NCBI RefSeq assembly: GCF_007280415.1
Contig: NZ_VKKU01000002.1
Coordinates: 1,467,501-1,531,500, forward strand
Source: Sphingorhabdus contaminans
Lineage (GTDB): Bacteria > Pseudomonadota > Alphaproteobacteria > Sphingomonadales > Sphingomonadaceae
DNA length: 64,000 nt
Direction: 5' to 3'
Shown here piece by piece: positions 1 to 8,902 of this stretch; position 1 is the first letter of the stretch, and each line of letters opens with the position of its first letter. The position numbers and the translations under genes were made by a program. A model generated the notes under the pieces. That model had not been told where the DNA came from. It saw only the letters and a list, made by a program, of their open reading frames with translations, and did no database searches.

Positions 1-509
1 ATGGCGGCCTTGATTTTGCGCACAATAATGCCGGCATAAATTCAATGATGGCGAATGAATATGACGATGATGTCTGGGCCAAAAGTCTGGGCGTCAACCT
101 TACGGGTGTGATGCTGTGTATGCGCGAAGAATCCGAGGTGATGCTGAAAGCAGGCAAAGGTGCAATCGTGAACACGAGCTCGATCAACGGCCTGGTCGGA
201 AATGGAGCGCAGCCGGGTTATGTTGCGACAAAACATGGTGTGGTCGGGTTAACCCGGCACGGAGCGCTGCGTTGGGCACAGCAAGGCGTTCGTGTAAATG
301 CGGTCTGCCCCGGCGTAGTCGAAACAGGCATGACCGCTCCGCTCGCAGCCAATCCCGAAATGCGCAAGGTGCTGGATAGCATGACACCCATGGGCCGCAT
401 GGGCCGTCCCGAAGAAATCGCCAGTGCAGTGCTTTGGCTTTGTTCGGATCAGGCAAGTTTTGTTACCGGCCACGCATTGGTGATCGATGGGGGCGCAACG
501 GCGGTCTAG
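1..509 (+). CDS. SDR family oxidoreductase, 5' truncated by window edge
   Basis: Partial short-chain dehydrogenase/reductase; about 168 C-terminal residues are visible and the open frame (codons from base 3) runs off the left edge. Visible family landmarks are the NNAG motif (bases 24-35), a catalytic Ser in NTSS, and the YVATK version of the YxxxK motif, followed by the usual PG-V-T segment and a C-terminal GG. The Rossmann GxxxGxG is outside the window. The substrate cannot be told; in this neighbourhood a hydroxysteroid or hydroxyacyl-CoA is likely. It converges on the fadD3-like gene and the two stop codons share a CTAG tetranucleotide. Confidence 0.85.
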   Translation, partial: GGLDFAHNNAGINSMMANEYDDDVWAKSLGVNLTGVMLCMREESEVMLKAGKGAIVNTSSINGLVGNGAQPGYVATKHGVVGLTRHGALRWAQQGVRVNAVCPGVVETGMTAPLAANPEMRKVLDSMTPMGRMGRPEEIASAVLWLCSDQASFVTGHALVIDGGATAV

Positions 510-2044
510 ATCGAACGTAATTCGGTCTTGAGGACCTTGCCGCTCGCATTGCGGGGCAGGTCTTCGACAAAGACGAAGCTGCGCGGGACTTTGTAATTCG
601 CCATATTTTCCCGGCTCCATGCGACCAGTGTCGCCTCGGTTGTACTGGTTCCGGGGCGCAGGACGACATAGGCTTTGCCGACTTCGCCCATCCGATCATC
701 GGGGACGCCGACAACCGCGACCATCGCAACAGCGGGATGTGCGGACAGCAGCTTTTCCACCTCGGCAGGGTACACATTGAACCCGCCGGAGATGTACAGG
801 TCTTTCTTGCGATCGGTGATCCGGACATAACCATTTGTGTCCATCGTGCCGACATCGCCGGTATGCAACCAGCCGTCCGCGTCGATGGCCTCGTCCGTAG
901 CATCAGGGTCATCAAGATAACCCAACATAACGCCTTGGCCCCGAACCAAAATCTCGCCTGTTGCGCCTCGCGGAACTTCGATTCCGGCTTCATCGGCGAT
1001 TATGACTTCGTTCCCCGGAATCGCAGCGCCGCATGTTTGCGCGATCAAATCGACAGGGTCTCCCGGCCGGCATCCGGTGATGTTCACACACTCGGTCATG
1101 CCGTAAGCCGTAATGATATCCCGGATACCGAGCTCATTCCGGATGCGTTCAACCAGAATGGGCGGGACAGTTGCTGCGCCCGTCGTTCCGCCACGTAACG
1201 AAGATGTATCAAAAGGCTTCTTGTCGCGCTCCGACAGCAGCATCTGGAAAATTGTGGGCGGCCCGGGGAGGAAGCTGATCTTCAACCGTTCGATAAGATT
1301 TATCGCTTCATGTACTTCGAATTGCGCCATCGGTACCGCGACTGCCCCCGACAACAGGCAGGCGACCCAACCTACCTTCATCCCGAAACTATGGAAAAAG
1401 GGATTGGCGATCAGGTAGCGCTCACCAAAGCCGAGGCCTGTATTGCCGATCCACACCGCGCATTGCGGCAGGACCCGGCCATGGGTCATCATCACACCTT
1501 TCGGACTGCCGGTGGTGCCGCTGGTGAAAAGAATATCTGAAATGGTATCGGCATTGATGATCGTCAAAGCCGCATCGACCGCTACATCGCCTGATCCTTT
1601 GCCATATGCCAGAAAGTCGGGGAAGCCGACATCCATAAGGATGGTTTCGGAAAGGTCTGGCAAGTTCTCTTCGGCAAGCAAGGCGCGATAATCGATGCCG
1701 AGAAAGTCACTGACCGTAAACAGGATGCGCGCCTTGGTACGGCGCAAGATATCACCCGCTTCGCGTCCCTTTAATCGGGTATTCAATGTGACAACGGCTG
1801 CGCCTATTGTCATCGTGGCGATAGCTGCAATGATCCACTCGTGCCGGTTAGGTGCCCAGATCGCAATCCGGTCTCCCGCCTTGGCGCCCCGTGCGATCAG
1901 TGAGGATGCGGCCGCCCTCGACAAATCCCAAAGCTCGGCAAAGCTGAGTGTCAGGTCGCCCTCGATGACGACGGGTGCATCTGGCCATTGGCGTGCGGCG
2001 GCCTCGGCAGCATGCGGTATAGTCTGGGGTAGGGGCGACAGCAT
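506..2044 (-). CDS. fadD3: FadD3-like acyl-CoA synthetase (HIP-CoA ligase)
   Basis: ANL-superfamily adenylating enzyme of 512 aa, expected to activate HIP (the C/D-ring propanoate left after ring A/B removal) to HIP-CoA. The P-loop reads LFTSGTTGSPKG, and later motifs AYGMTE, DGWLHTGDVG, ITDRKKDLYISGG and a C-terminal Lys in NASGKVLK are all present. From memory the sequence follows actinobacterial FadD3 closely, including FLPGPPTI and GGFNVYPAEVE. The start chosen (MLSPLPQ) overlaps the stop of the upstream isomerase gene as TAATG, so it is translationally coupled. It is the last gene of the long minus operon. The specific substrate is inferred from family and from the adjacent ipd genes. 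Confidence 0.88.
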   Translation of the reverse strand: MLSPLPQTIPHAAEAAARQWPDAPVVIEGDLTLSFAELWDLSRAAASSLIARGAKAGDRIAIWAPNRHEWIIAAIATMTIGAAVVTLNTRLKGREAGDILRRTKARILFTVSDFLGIDYRALLAEENLPDLSETILMDVGFPDFLAYGKGSGDVAVDAALTIINADTISDILFTSGTTGSPKGVMMTHGRVLPQCAVWIGNTGLGFGERYLIANPFFHSFGMKVGWVACLLSGAVAVPMAQFEVHEAINLIERLKISFLPGPPTIFQMLLSERDKKPFDTSSLRGGTTGAATVPPILVERIRNELGIRDIITAYGMTECVNITGCRPGDPVDLIAQTCGAAIPGNEVIIADEAGIEVPRGATGEILVRGQGVMLGYLDDPDATDEAIDADGWLHTGDVGTMDTNGYVRITDRKKDLYISGGFNVYPAEVEKLLSAHPAVAMVAVVGVPDDRMGEVGKAYVVLRPGTSTTEATLVAWSRENMANYKVPRSFVFVEDLPRNASGKVLKTELRSI

Positions 2045-2418
2045 TATCCGGCCTTCATATTCTCCGGCCCCCAATAGGCGCGCATTTCGACTATTTTGCC
2101 CGCATCATTCAGGCGGAAGGTGTCGATCACATCTATGACGGTTTTCTGACCTTGCCATTCGAGTTTGACAGCGAAATCGAACGCAACATAGTCCGCGGCG
2201 CAACGCGGCGTCCCATAAAGCTCGAGCTTTGCTCCTGTGGCCATCGAACCTGTATAAAATGCCCGTATTTCATCATGACCGCGTCTGATTGCCGTACCGA
2301 CCGGATCCTCGACCGTGGCGTTTGCGTCGAACAGAGCCACAATGGCTTCGGCATCGCCCCTCGCGAATGCATCGACATATCCGTTTACGGCCGCGAGTTT
2401 TTGTTCGGTGGTTGGCAT
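2044..2418 (-). CDS. ksi: Steroid delta5-isomerase (ketosteroid isomerase)
   Basis: Small NTF2-fold enzyme of 124 aa that would move the delta5 double bond of 3-keto-5-ene steroids to delta4. It lines up without gaps in the active site with Comamonas testosteroni KSI (125 aa, recalled): Tyr14 (NGYVDAF), Asp38 (VEDPVG) and Asp99 (VIDTF) fall at identical residue numbers, as does the MRA segment near the C terminus. Start MPTTEQKL is chosen because it lies one base after the preceding stop and has GGAGA upstream; a longer in-frame start would overlap the MaoC gene. Its presence inside a HIP operon suggests early ring-A steps are co-regulated with C/D-ring breakdown. Confidence 0.9.
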   Translation of the reverse strand: MPTTEQKLAAVNGYVDAFARGDAEAIVALFDANATVEDPVGTAIRRGHDEIRAFYTGSMATGAKLELYGTPRCAADYVAFDFAVKLEWQGQKTVIDVIDTFRLNDAGKIVEMRAYWGPENMKAG

Positions 2419-2419
2419 G

Positions 2420-2881
2420 TCAGGTCTCCGGAAAATAGCGGCTGATGGTGTCCACAACGCATGCGGGCTTTTCGCTGCCCTCAATCTCGACCGTCACACG
2501 GACGACCGACTGGATCGCACCCTTGATTTCCTCAATCGAAACAATTTCGCCGACGCCTCTAATGCGGGCGCCCACCTTGACCGGCGCAAGAAAACGCAGC
2601 CTGTCTGCGCCGACATTCACAGCATGTGCAAAACCCCGCACTTCAATCAATTGCGGCAGGAAATAGTTGACCAAACTCATCGTCAGATAACCATGGGCGA
2701 TTGTGCCGCCAAAGGGGCCATCTGCCGCACGTTGCACATCGACATGTATCCATTGGTGATCGCCGGTGACATCGGCAAAACCATTTACCCGATCCTGCTC
2801 GATCGCTAGCCAGTCAGTGGGCCCCAACGGGGTTCCTTCGCTTCCGATTAGTGCGGCTGGGGTCTCGAAAATTCTGGTCAT
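2420..2881 (-). CDS. MaoC-like (R)-specific enoyl-CoA hydratase
   Basis: 153-aa single hot-dog protein of the MaoC dehydratase family. The hydratase segment DVTGDHQWIH...GPFGGTIAHGYLTMSL (residues about 38-70) contains the usual Asp/His pair and the Gly-rich HG turn. Likely hydrates an enoyl-CoA during side-chain or HIP-CoA beta-oxidation, in step with the acyl-CoA dehydrogenases of this operon. It is one base from the KSI start and ten bases from the upstream ipdF-like gene. Single-domain length fits NodN/MaoC rather than the two-domain steroid hydratase ChsH. The exact substrate is not shown by sequence. Confidence 0.82.
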   Translation of the reverse strand: MTRIFETPAALIGSEGTPLGPTDWLAIEQDRVNGFADVTGDHQWIHVDVQRAADGPFGGTIAHGYLTMSLVNYFLPQLIEVRGFAHAVNVGADRLRFLAPVKVGARIRGVGEIVSIEEIKGAIQSVVRVTVEIEGSEKPACVVDTISRYFPET

Positions 2882-2891
2882 GTGCTTAACC

Positions 2892-3671
2892 TCATGCGCG
2901 CTGGCTTGAGACCGAGACTATTTCGCCGGTCATGTAAGATGACAGGTCCGAAGCAAGGAAGATCATCACATTTGCGACTTCCCATACTTCGGCAGGCCGG
3001 CCGAACGCTTCCTTTGCGGATAGTTCCGCTAGCAGGTCATCGGTCGTCACCTTGGCCAGAAACGCATGCATCGCAATGGATGGGGCGACTGCGTTTATAC
3101 GCACGCCATGTTCGGCAGCCTCAATCGCGGAACAACGGGTAAAGGCCATGACACCTGCTTTTGCCGCGGCATAATGGGCCTGGCCTTTTTGCGCGCGCCA
3201 TCCAAGGACGGAAGCATTGTTCACAATGATTCCCGATTTGCGTTCGTACATTGTAGGCAGAAAAGCGCGGGTCATGCGAAACACGCTGTTTAATGTCACG
3301 TCGAGCACGCGGTTCCATTGATCGTCGCTCATATCCACAACATCGACTTCGCCGCCCAGACCGGCATTGTTGATGAGCACGTCGATAGATCCTAGTTCCC
3401 GCAGTGCCGCGTCGCGCAGGCCATCGACCTGTTCTTGATTGGTAACGTCGCAAACAAAGGTAGCCGGTCGTGCGCAGCCTGTCTCTTCAGCTATCCGGTC
3501 CGCAGCCTCGCCGAGCCTGCGTTCATGAAAATCGCTGATCAGTACGGTTGCCCCTTCTTCGGCCGCACGCTTGGCAACAGCATAACCGATGCCGGTGCCG
3601 GCGGCAGCGGTGACAACAACGGTCTTGCCCTTCAGTAGGTCGCGGGGTTGGGGATAGGCAGGTGTCGTCAT
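2892..3671 (-). CDS. ipdF: IpdF-like SDR (hydroxy-methyl-oxo-hexahydroindene-carboxyl-CoA oxidoreductase)
   Basis: 259-aa SDR with cofactor motif TAAAGTGIG (the TAAAGTGIG start is characteristic of IpdF as I recall it), NNAG, Ser in NNASVLGWRAQ, and HYAAAK as YxxxK. The segment TRCSAIEAAEHGVRINAV-PSIA matches the actinobacterial protein encoded beside FadE30. The expected role is oxidation of the 5-hydroxy group of the hydroxyindene-carboxyl-CoA to the ketone that EchA20 then opens. ATGA overlap with the upstream acyl-CoA dehydrogenase supports the start. Synteny with fadE30, ipdC, echA20 and ipdAB makes the assignment stronger than the fold alone. Confidence 0.82.
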   Translation of the reverse strand: MTTPAYPQPRDLLKGKTVVVTAAAGTGIGYAVAKRAAEEGATVLISDFHERRLGEAADRIAEETGCARPATFVCDVTNQEQVDGLRDAALRELGSIDVLINNAGLGGEVDVVDMSDDQWNRVLDVTLNSVFRMTRAFLPTMYERKSGIIVNNASVLGWRAQKGQAHYAAAKAGVMAFTRCSAIEAAEHGVRINAVAPSIAMHAFLAKVTTDDLLAELSAKEAFGRPAEVWEVANVMIFLASDLSSYMTGEIVSVSSQRA

Positions 3672-4846
3672 ACGTCTCCCCTAGGTTCCCGCGGCATCCC
3701 AAGACCGCGTTCAGCAATCAGGTTGCGCTGGATCTGGTTGGTACCGCCATAAATTGTGTCGGCGCGGGAATAGAGGAATAGGTTAGGAAGCATTGTCCAT
3801 TCATAGTCGGCATTATCGGTGACTTCACCCGCTTGCCCCAACACATCCATCGCCAACTCACCGAGATTACGGCGCCATGTCGCCCACTGAATTTTATAGG
3901 TCAGCGCTGCCCCGTCGACTTTTGAATGATCGGTGTTTGATAGCATCCGTAGCGCGCCATAGCGCATCAGCCTCAATCCGATTTCGGCCTTTGCCAAACG
4001 CTGCCGGACCAAAGAATCACTGGCTGCTCCATTCGCTTTTGCATCCAGAATGATGGCGTCCAGTTCGTTCCGGAATGCCATTTGCTGCCCCAGCGTGGAA
4101 ACCCCGCGTTCAAAGGCGAGAAGGCCCATGGCAATCCGCCATCCGTCGCCTACGGCACCGATCAGGCTGTCTTCGGGACAGGTCGCGTCGGTAAAAAAGG
4201 TTTCGTTGAATTCGGCATCACCATTGATCTGCTTGATCGGTCGGATTTCAATACCCGGCTGGTCGATCGGCATCATCAGGAAGGTCAGTCCCTTTGGACC
4301 CTTTGAGCCTTCTTCAGTACGGGTAACGACAAAAATCCAGTCCGAAATATGTGCCAAGCTTGTCCAGATTTTCTGGCCGTTGACGACCCAGGAACCGTTT
4401 TCAAGCCGTCCTTTGGTACGAACACTGGCAAGGTCCGATCCTGCGCCGGGTTCCGAAAAGCCCTGACAGAAAATTGTATTGCCCGCTGCGATATCAGGCA
4501 GAAAACGCTTCTTCTGATCCTCCGTGCCGAAGGTCAGGATCGTGGGACCGGCAAGCTCAATGCCGATATGGTTGACCCGGCCAGGAACGCCTGCGCGGGC
4601 ATATTCTTCGGCAAAGATAACCTGTTCGGCAAGGGTAGCGCCTCTTCCGCCCCATTCTTTGGGCCAGCCGATGCATCCCCATCCATGTGCGCCGAGATGT
4701 TGCTCCCACTCTTTGCGCCGCTCGGCTTTTTCCGTGAGTGTGCTTATACCCTTTATATCGCGGAATTCCCCTGCCATCTGCGCATTTAGCCAGTCGGCAC
4801 ATTCTGCACGGAACAACTCTTCTTCTGGCGAGAAGCCCAGTTTCAT
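3668..4846 (-). CDS. fadE30: FadE30-like acyl-CoA dehydrogenase (large subunit type)
   Basis: 392-aa flavin acyl-CoA dehydrogenase. The FAD/substrate segment FCQGFSEPGAGSDLASV, the INGQKIWTSLAH-like segment and the C-terminal YGGTNQIQRNLIAERGLG motif are complete, so it looks catalytically competent. The FERGVSTLGQQ segment and EEYARA-VNH-G segment recall actinobacterial FadE30, which dehydrogenates the propanoyl-CoA side chain of the HIP intermediate. It is followed upstream by a shorter partner dehydrogenase with an ATGA overlap; steroid acyl-CoA dehydrogenases often work as alpha2beta2 heterotetramers, so the two may form one enzyme. Start and stop both overlap neighbours, supporting the ends. 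Confidence 0.85.
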   Translation of the reverse strand: MKLGFSPEEELFRAECADWLNAQMAGEFRDIKGISTLTEKAERRKEWEQHLGAHGWGCIGWPKEWGGRGATLAEQVIFAEEYARAGVPGRVNHIGIELAGPTILTFGTEDQKKRFLPDIAAGNTIFCQGFSEPGAGSDLASVRTKGRLENGSWVVNGQKIWTSLAHISDWIFVVTRTEEGSKGPKGLTFLMMPIDQPGIEIRPIKQINGDAEFNETFFTDATCPEDSLIGAVGDGWRIAMGLLAFERGVSTLGQQMAFRNELDAIILDAKANGAASDSLVRQRLAKAEIGLRLMRYGALRMLSNTDHSKVDGAALTYKIQWATWRRNLGELAMDVLGQAGEVTDNADYEWTMLPNLFLYSRADTIYGGTNQIQRNLIAERGLGMPREPRGDV

Positions 4847-5901
4847 GCCGCTTCTCCCAAGATCATCTTTGCCACCTGTTCGCGATGGTAATTGCCGTTA
4901 CCCAACATGGTCTGGATCGACCTTGCGCGCTTGAAATAGAGATGGGCATCATGTTCCCACGTGAAACCGATGCCGCCATGCAGCTGGATCATGTTCGATG
5001 CACACATGAAAAATGTGTCGGCGCAAAAGCTCTTGGCCGCATGCAAAGCAAGAGCCGCCTCGTCCGAGCCTTCATCGACGGCACAGGCTGCCCAGAAAAC
5101 GGCGGAGCGTGCCTGCTCGATTTCGATTACCATATCTGCGAGGCGATGCTTATAGGCCTGAAACGAACCGATGGGGCGTCCGAACTGGATGCGTTCCCTG
5201 GCATAAGCGACCGTTTTGTCGAGCGCCGCCTGTGCGCCGCCTAACGCTTCTGCAGCGAGGCAGACCCAGCCACATTCGCGCGCAGTCTGTAATGCTTGCT
5301 GCCCTTTCGGCAACGGCTCCGCAGTCGCCCGGTCCAATGTAACTCGCGCGAATGGCCGTGTTTGGTCCATCGTCGTGAGCGCGGTCACTGTTACACCCGG
5401 CGCATCACGCCGGACGATCCATGCGCCTTCGGTATCACCAAGCACAAAAAGGTCGGCCGCTGCGCCATGTGCAACAAAATCCACTTGGCCTGATATTGTG
5501 TTGGCATCCACCGTCAGCATCTGGGTGCCGGCACATGCGCCGATCACATCGCCGCTTATAAGGCGAGGCAGTATTTCTGCTTTTTGGGATTCGCTACCGC
5601 CTGCGGCTATAGCATGCGCTGCCATAGCGATGCTTCCAGCCAGGGGAATAGCCGCAATTTGTGCGCCCGCCGCTTCGGCCACGAGAGCAAATTCCACCAT
5701 TCCAAGGCCTGCTCCACCATAGGTTTCGGGCAGCGCGACTCCGCCAAGGCCCAATTCGCCACAAAAGGATCGCCACAATGCGCGATCAATGCCGTCACCC
5801 GCCATTGCCTTGCGCGTATGCTCGGACGTTGCGCTTTCGGCGAAAAAGGCGCGTGCGGTCTCGCCGATCATCGCCTGTTCTTCGGTAAACACAAATTCCA
5901 T
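4843..5901 (-). CDS. Acyl-CoA dehydrogenase, small/partner subunit type
   Basis: 352-aa acyl-CoA dehydrogenase with the N-terminal helical domain (FTEEQ..., residues 1-110), a reduced middle beta domain, and a well kept C-terminal segment YARERIQFGRPIGSFQAYKHRLADM and IQLHGGIGFTWEHDAHLYFKRA. It lacks the SEPGAGSD middle-domain motif seen in the neighbour, which is typical of the partner subunit in steroid heteromeric dehydrogenases. The start MEFVFTEEQ overlaps the upstream SDR stop as ATGA; a start five codons earlier is less likely. Probably pairs with the 3668-4846 product. It could correspond to FadE32 or FadE33 of actinobacteria; I cannot decide which. Confidence 0.83.
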   Translation of the reverse strand: MEFVFTEEQAMIGETARAFFAESATSEHTRKAMAGDGIDRALWRSFCGELGLGGVALPETYGGAGLGMVEFALVAEAAGAQIAAIPLAGSIAMAAHAIAAGGSESQKAEILPRLISGDVIGACAGTQMLTVDANTISGQVDFVAHGAAADLFVLGDTEGAWIVRRDAPGVTVTALTTMDQTRPFARVTLDRATAEPLPKGQQALQTARECGWVCLAAEALGGAQAALDKTVAYARERIQFGRPIGSFQAYKHRLADMVIEIEQARSAVFWAACAVDEGSDEAALALHAAKSFCADTFFMCASNMIQLHGGIGFTWEHDAHLYFKRARSIQTMLGNGNYHREQVAKMILGEAA

Positions 5902-6806
5902 CAGGCGGTACCCCACACTTTGCGCGGTGGGGTGCGGGCGGTGAGCAGTTTTTGAACCGCTTCGCCAACATCACCCGGATTCCATCGGGCACCAGCATCA
6001 ACCATAGGGCCTTCGCGCCATCCATCCTCAAGCATGATCTTGCCGCCTTCGAGTTCAAACACGCAGCCTGTTACATCGGCGCTTTGCGCGCTCCCCAGCC
6101 AAACTACTGTCGGTGCAATGTTGGCAGGGTCCATGACATCGAAGCTTTGGCCTTCGGTCGCCATTTTTTCCGCGAAGGCTTGTTCGGTCATTCGTGTGCG
6201 GGCAGAGGGGGCGAGGGCGTTGGCGGTGATACCGTACCGGCCAAGCTCTGCGGCCTGTACCAATGTTAGCGCGGCGATGCCGCCTTTCGCCGTGGAATAA
6301 GCGGCTTGTGCAATGCTTCCCTGAAGTCCGGCTCCCGATGAGGTGTTGATAATCCGCGCATCGGGATTTGAGCCCCCCTTCTGTTTTTCGCGCCAATAGT
6401 TCACGGCATGACGTGACAGACAAAAATGCCCCCGTAGATGGACATGCATCGTCGCGTCCCATTCCTCCAATGTCGCCGATACAAACATGCGATCGCGGAC
6501 GATGCCGGCATTGTTGACCACCACATGCAAATCGCCAAACGCGTCCAGGGCGGCATCGACGATCCGCTTTGCGGCATCCCAGTCGGTGATGTCTTCATAA
6601 TTGGCGATCGCCTTGCCGCCCGATGCTGTGATCTCCTCGACTACCGCGTCGGCAGCGCTTGTGTCCCGCCCCTCGCCCGAAAGCGATGTGCCAATGTCAT
6701 TCACGACCACATTTGCCCCCTCAGCCCCGAAGGCGAGCGCATAAGCTCGCCCGAGCCCGCGTGCGGCGCCGGTGATGATTACTGTTCTTCCGTCACAAAT
6801 ACCCAT
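5901..6806 (-). CDS. SDR-type 3-hydroxyacyl-CoA dehydrogenase
   Basis: 301-aa SDR of the longer kind related to the dehydrogenase domain of peroxisomal multifunctional enzyme 2. Motifs: TGAARGLG (cofactor), the inserted NDIGTSLSGEG...A-VVEEI region typical of that group, NNAG, NTSSGAG and AYSTAK. The extended C-terminal part (GPMVDAG...DVG) also fits. Role: NAD-dependent oxidation of a 3-hydroxyacyl-CoA in beta-oxidation of a steroid side chain or HIP-CoA. The start overlaps the fadA6 stop as TAATG, so the thiolase and dehydrogenase are translationally coupled and may act in sequence. Confidence 0.82.
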   Translation of the reverse strand: MGICDGRTVIITGAARGLGRAYALAFGAEGANVVVNDIGTSLSGEGRDTSAADAVVEEITASGGKAIANYEDITDWDAAKRIVDAALDAFGDLHVVVNNAGIVRDRMFVSATLEEWDATMHVHLRGHFCLSRHAVNYWREKQKGGSNPDARIINTSSGAGLQGSIAQAAYSTAKGGIAALTLVQAAELGRYGITANALAPSARTRMTEQAFAEKMATEGQSFDVMDPANIAPTVVWLGSAQSADVTGCVFELEGGKIMLEDGWREGPMVDAGARWNPGDVGEAVQKLLTARTPPRKVWGTA

Positions 6807-7957
6807 TACAGCCTCTCGATAATCGTCACATTGGCCTGGCCACCGCCTTCGCACATCGTCTGCAGACCGTAGCGCCCGCCTGTGCGTTCAAGCGCACCCA
6901 GCAAGGTGGTCATCAGACGGGCGCCTGTGCCGCCAAGCGGGTGTCCCAACGCAATAGCGCCGCCCTGCACATTGACCTTCTCATGCGGAATACCGAGTTC
7001 CTTCATCCAGGCCATCGGCACCGAAGCAAAAGCCTCGTTGCATTCAAACAGATCAATATCACTCACCGACATACCCGCTTTTTTCAGCGCATATTGCGTT
7101 GCAGGAATTGGTGCCGTCAGCATCCAAACCGGGTCGTCGGCACGGACCGAAATGTGGTGGATACGTGCGCGCGGTTTCAGGCCATGCTCCTTCACGGCCT
7201 GCTCGCTGGCGATCAGCAGGGCTGCTGCACCATCGCAATTCTGGCTTGCGACGCCGGCGGTGATGACGCCGCCTTCCTGAACCGTCCGGAGGCTCGCAAG
7301 CCCTTCCAACGTCGTTTGCGGGCGAATAGTTTCATCGCGGTCGAGCCCGGCCAATGGCGACACCTCGGCATCGAACCAGCCATTGTCCCATGCGGCCTGC
7401 GCGCGCTGGTGCGAAGCGAACGCGAACTCTTCCATTGCTTCGCGGCTGATGCCCCATTTGGCTGCAATCATTTCTGCAGAATTGATCTGGTTCAATATGC
7501 CATCGCCATATCGCGCCACCCATCCGGGTGAGGTGTTGAACGGGTTTGCGAACCCGTAAGGCTCCGCAGCCAGCATCGCCGCCGAAATGGGAATAGCATT
7601 CATCGCCTGCGATCCGCCCGCGACGACAAGGTCCTGCGTTCCGCTCATCACCCCCTGGGCGGCGAAGTGTACGGCCTGCTGGCTCGATCCGCATTGCCTG
7701 TCAATTGTTGTTCCGGGGACATGCTGGGGTAGTCCGGCAACGAGCCATACCGTGCGACCTATATCACCGGCCTGTGGACCGATGGTGTCGCAGCAACCCC
7801 AGACGACATCGTCGACAGCGCCCGCATCTATTCCTGTGCGTTCGACCAGCGCCTTGATCGGGGCAGCGCCCAGATCGGCAGGGTGCAGTTCCGCTAGCGT
7901 CCCTTTCTTGCGTCCAATCGGAGTTCGTACCGCATCAATGATATAGGCTTCAGCCAT
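6806..7957 (-). CDS. fadA6: FadA6-like thiolase
   Basis: 383-aa thiolase (acetyl-CoA acyltransferase). The nucleophilic Cys is residue 89 in TIDRQCGSSQQA, the catalytic His is in GGAIALGHPLGGTGAR, and the second Cys is in TMCEGGGQAN. Expected to cleave 6-methyl-3,7-dioxodecanedioyl-CoA, the product of IpdAB, releasing acetyl-CoA. Start MAEAYIID is preferred over the ATG two codons upstream, because the GAGGA ribosome binding site is at better spacing. It lies between two acyl-CoA dehydrogenase pairs, as expected for a C/D-ring operon. Substrate comes from family and context rather than from a residue I can point to. Confidence 0.87.
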   Translation of the reverse strand: MAEAYIIDAVRTPIGRKKGTLAELHPADLGAAPIKALVERTGIDAGAVDDVVWGCCDTIGPQAGDIGRTVWLVAGLPQHVPGTTIDRQCGSSQQAVHFAAQGVMSGTQDLVVAGGSQAMNAIPISAAMLAAEPYGFANPFNTSPGWVARYGDGILNQINSAEMIAAKWGISREAMEEFAFASHQRAQAAWDNGWFDAEVSPLAGLDRDETIRPQTTLEGLASLRTVQEGGVITAGVASQNCDGAAALLIASEQAVKEHGLKPRARIHHISVRADDPVWMLTAPIPATQYALKKAGMSVSDIDLFECNEAFASVPMAWMKELGIPHEKVNVQGGAIALGHPLGGTGARLMTTLLGALERTGGRYGLQTMCEGGGQANVTIIERL

Positions 7958-7966
7958 CTTCATTCC

Positions 7967-8902
7967 TCAAGCAAAAGTGTGTTCCGGGCCGATCGGGATT
8001 GAACCGCCCAGCACGGCTGCGTCGAGCCGCTTGTAATGATAGGAGCGATCACCCCATCCTCCGACCAGCGCCCAGCTACGCTTCATCCAGAAATGCAGGT
8101 CCACTTCATAGGTGTAGCCCATGGCGCCATGCACTTGGATGGCGGTTTCGGCGGTCAACATGGCAGCATCGCTCGCCGCGATCTTTGCGTGGCTTACATG
8201 AACCGGTGCGGTTTCCAGACCGTCCTGCATTGCAGCAGCTGCCCTCCAAACCACGGGCTTTGCAAACTCGACCGCAACGGCGCAACTGGCGAGCTGGTGT
8301 TTGATTCCCTGAAAAGCTCCCACGGGCTGCCCGAATTGCGTACGTATCTTGGCATATTCAACGGCCTGTTCCAGCATTGCGTCGGCCAGACCCAACAGCT
8401 GCGCCGCATTCATCAGTGCACCTAGATTGAGCAAACGGTCGTCGTTACTCCCGCTTGCCGGGAACATTGCGAGGTTGCGTAAAGGGTCGACACTTGTTTG
8501 TGGTTTGCCTTCGCCATCTGCTACCCATGGATTTAGAACATGGGGCAGGGCGACCTTGTGATCGCCAGAGGCAATCGCCGATAATTTATCGGTTTCACCT
8601 TTTGCGATAAGCCATGGCACTGCCACGAAAGCCGTATCGACCAAGGGTTCGGCGAGACAAACCCGTCCGCATTCAGCAGCAATCAGTGCGGCTTCGACAA
8701 GGCCCATTCCCAAGCCACCATGGGCTTCGGGTACACATAGGCCGGTCAGTCCCATATCCACCAAAGCTTGCCAGATAGCAGGATCGCGATTGCCATCGAC
8801 ATCCAGTCGTCTCAGGACTTCAGGGCCGTGGGTTCCGCTGAAATAATCGCGGACGGATTCGACAAGCACCAATTGGTCTTCGGAAAAACGGAAGTCCATC
8901 AT
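7967..8902 (-). CDS. Acyl-CoA dehydrogenase, small subunit type (FadE32/FadE33-like)
   Basis: 311-aa acyl-CoA dehydrogenase, short for the family (usually about 380) because the middle beta domain is reduced. The C-terminal helical domain is clear: YAKIRTQFGQPVGAFQGIKHQLA and IQVHGAMGYTYEVDLHFWMKRSWAL. No SEPGAGSD motif is present. Such short proteins (about 320 aa) are the FadE32/FadE33 partners of FadE31 in actinobacteria, where the complex acts on the methyl-oxo-octanedioyl-CoA end of the C/D pathway. The start overlaps the stop of the 387-aa dehydrogenase upstream as ATGA, consistent with a heteromer. Confidence 0.83.
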   Translation of the reverse strand: MMDFRFSEDQLVLVESVRDYFSGTHGPEVLRRLDVDGNRDPAIWQALVDMGLTGLCVPEAHGGLGMGLVEAALIAAECGRVCLAEPLVDTAFVAVPWLIAKGETDKLSAIASGDHKVALPHVLNPWVADGEGKPQTSVDPLRNLAMFPASGSNDDRLLNLGALMNAAQLLGLADAMLEQAVEYAKIRTQFGQPVGAFQGIKHQLASCAVAVEFAKPVVWRAAAAMQDGLETAPVHVSHAKIAASDAAMLTAETAIQVHGAMGYTYEVDLHFWMKRSWALVGGWGDRSYHYKRLDAAVLGGSIPIGPEHTFA

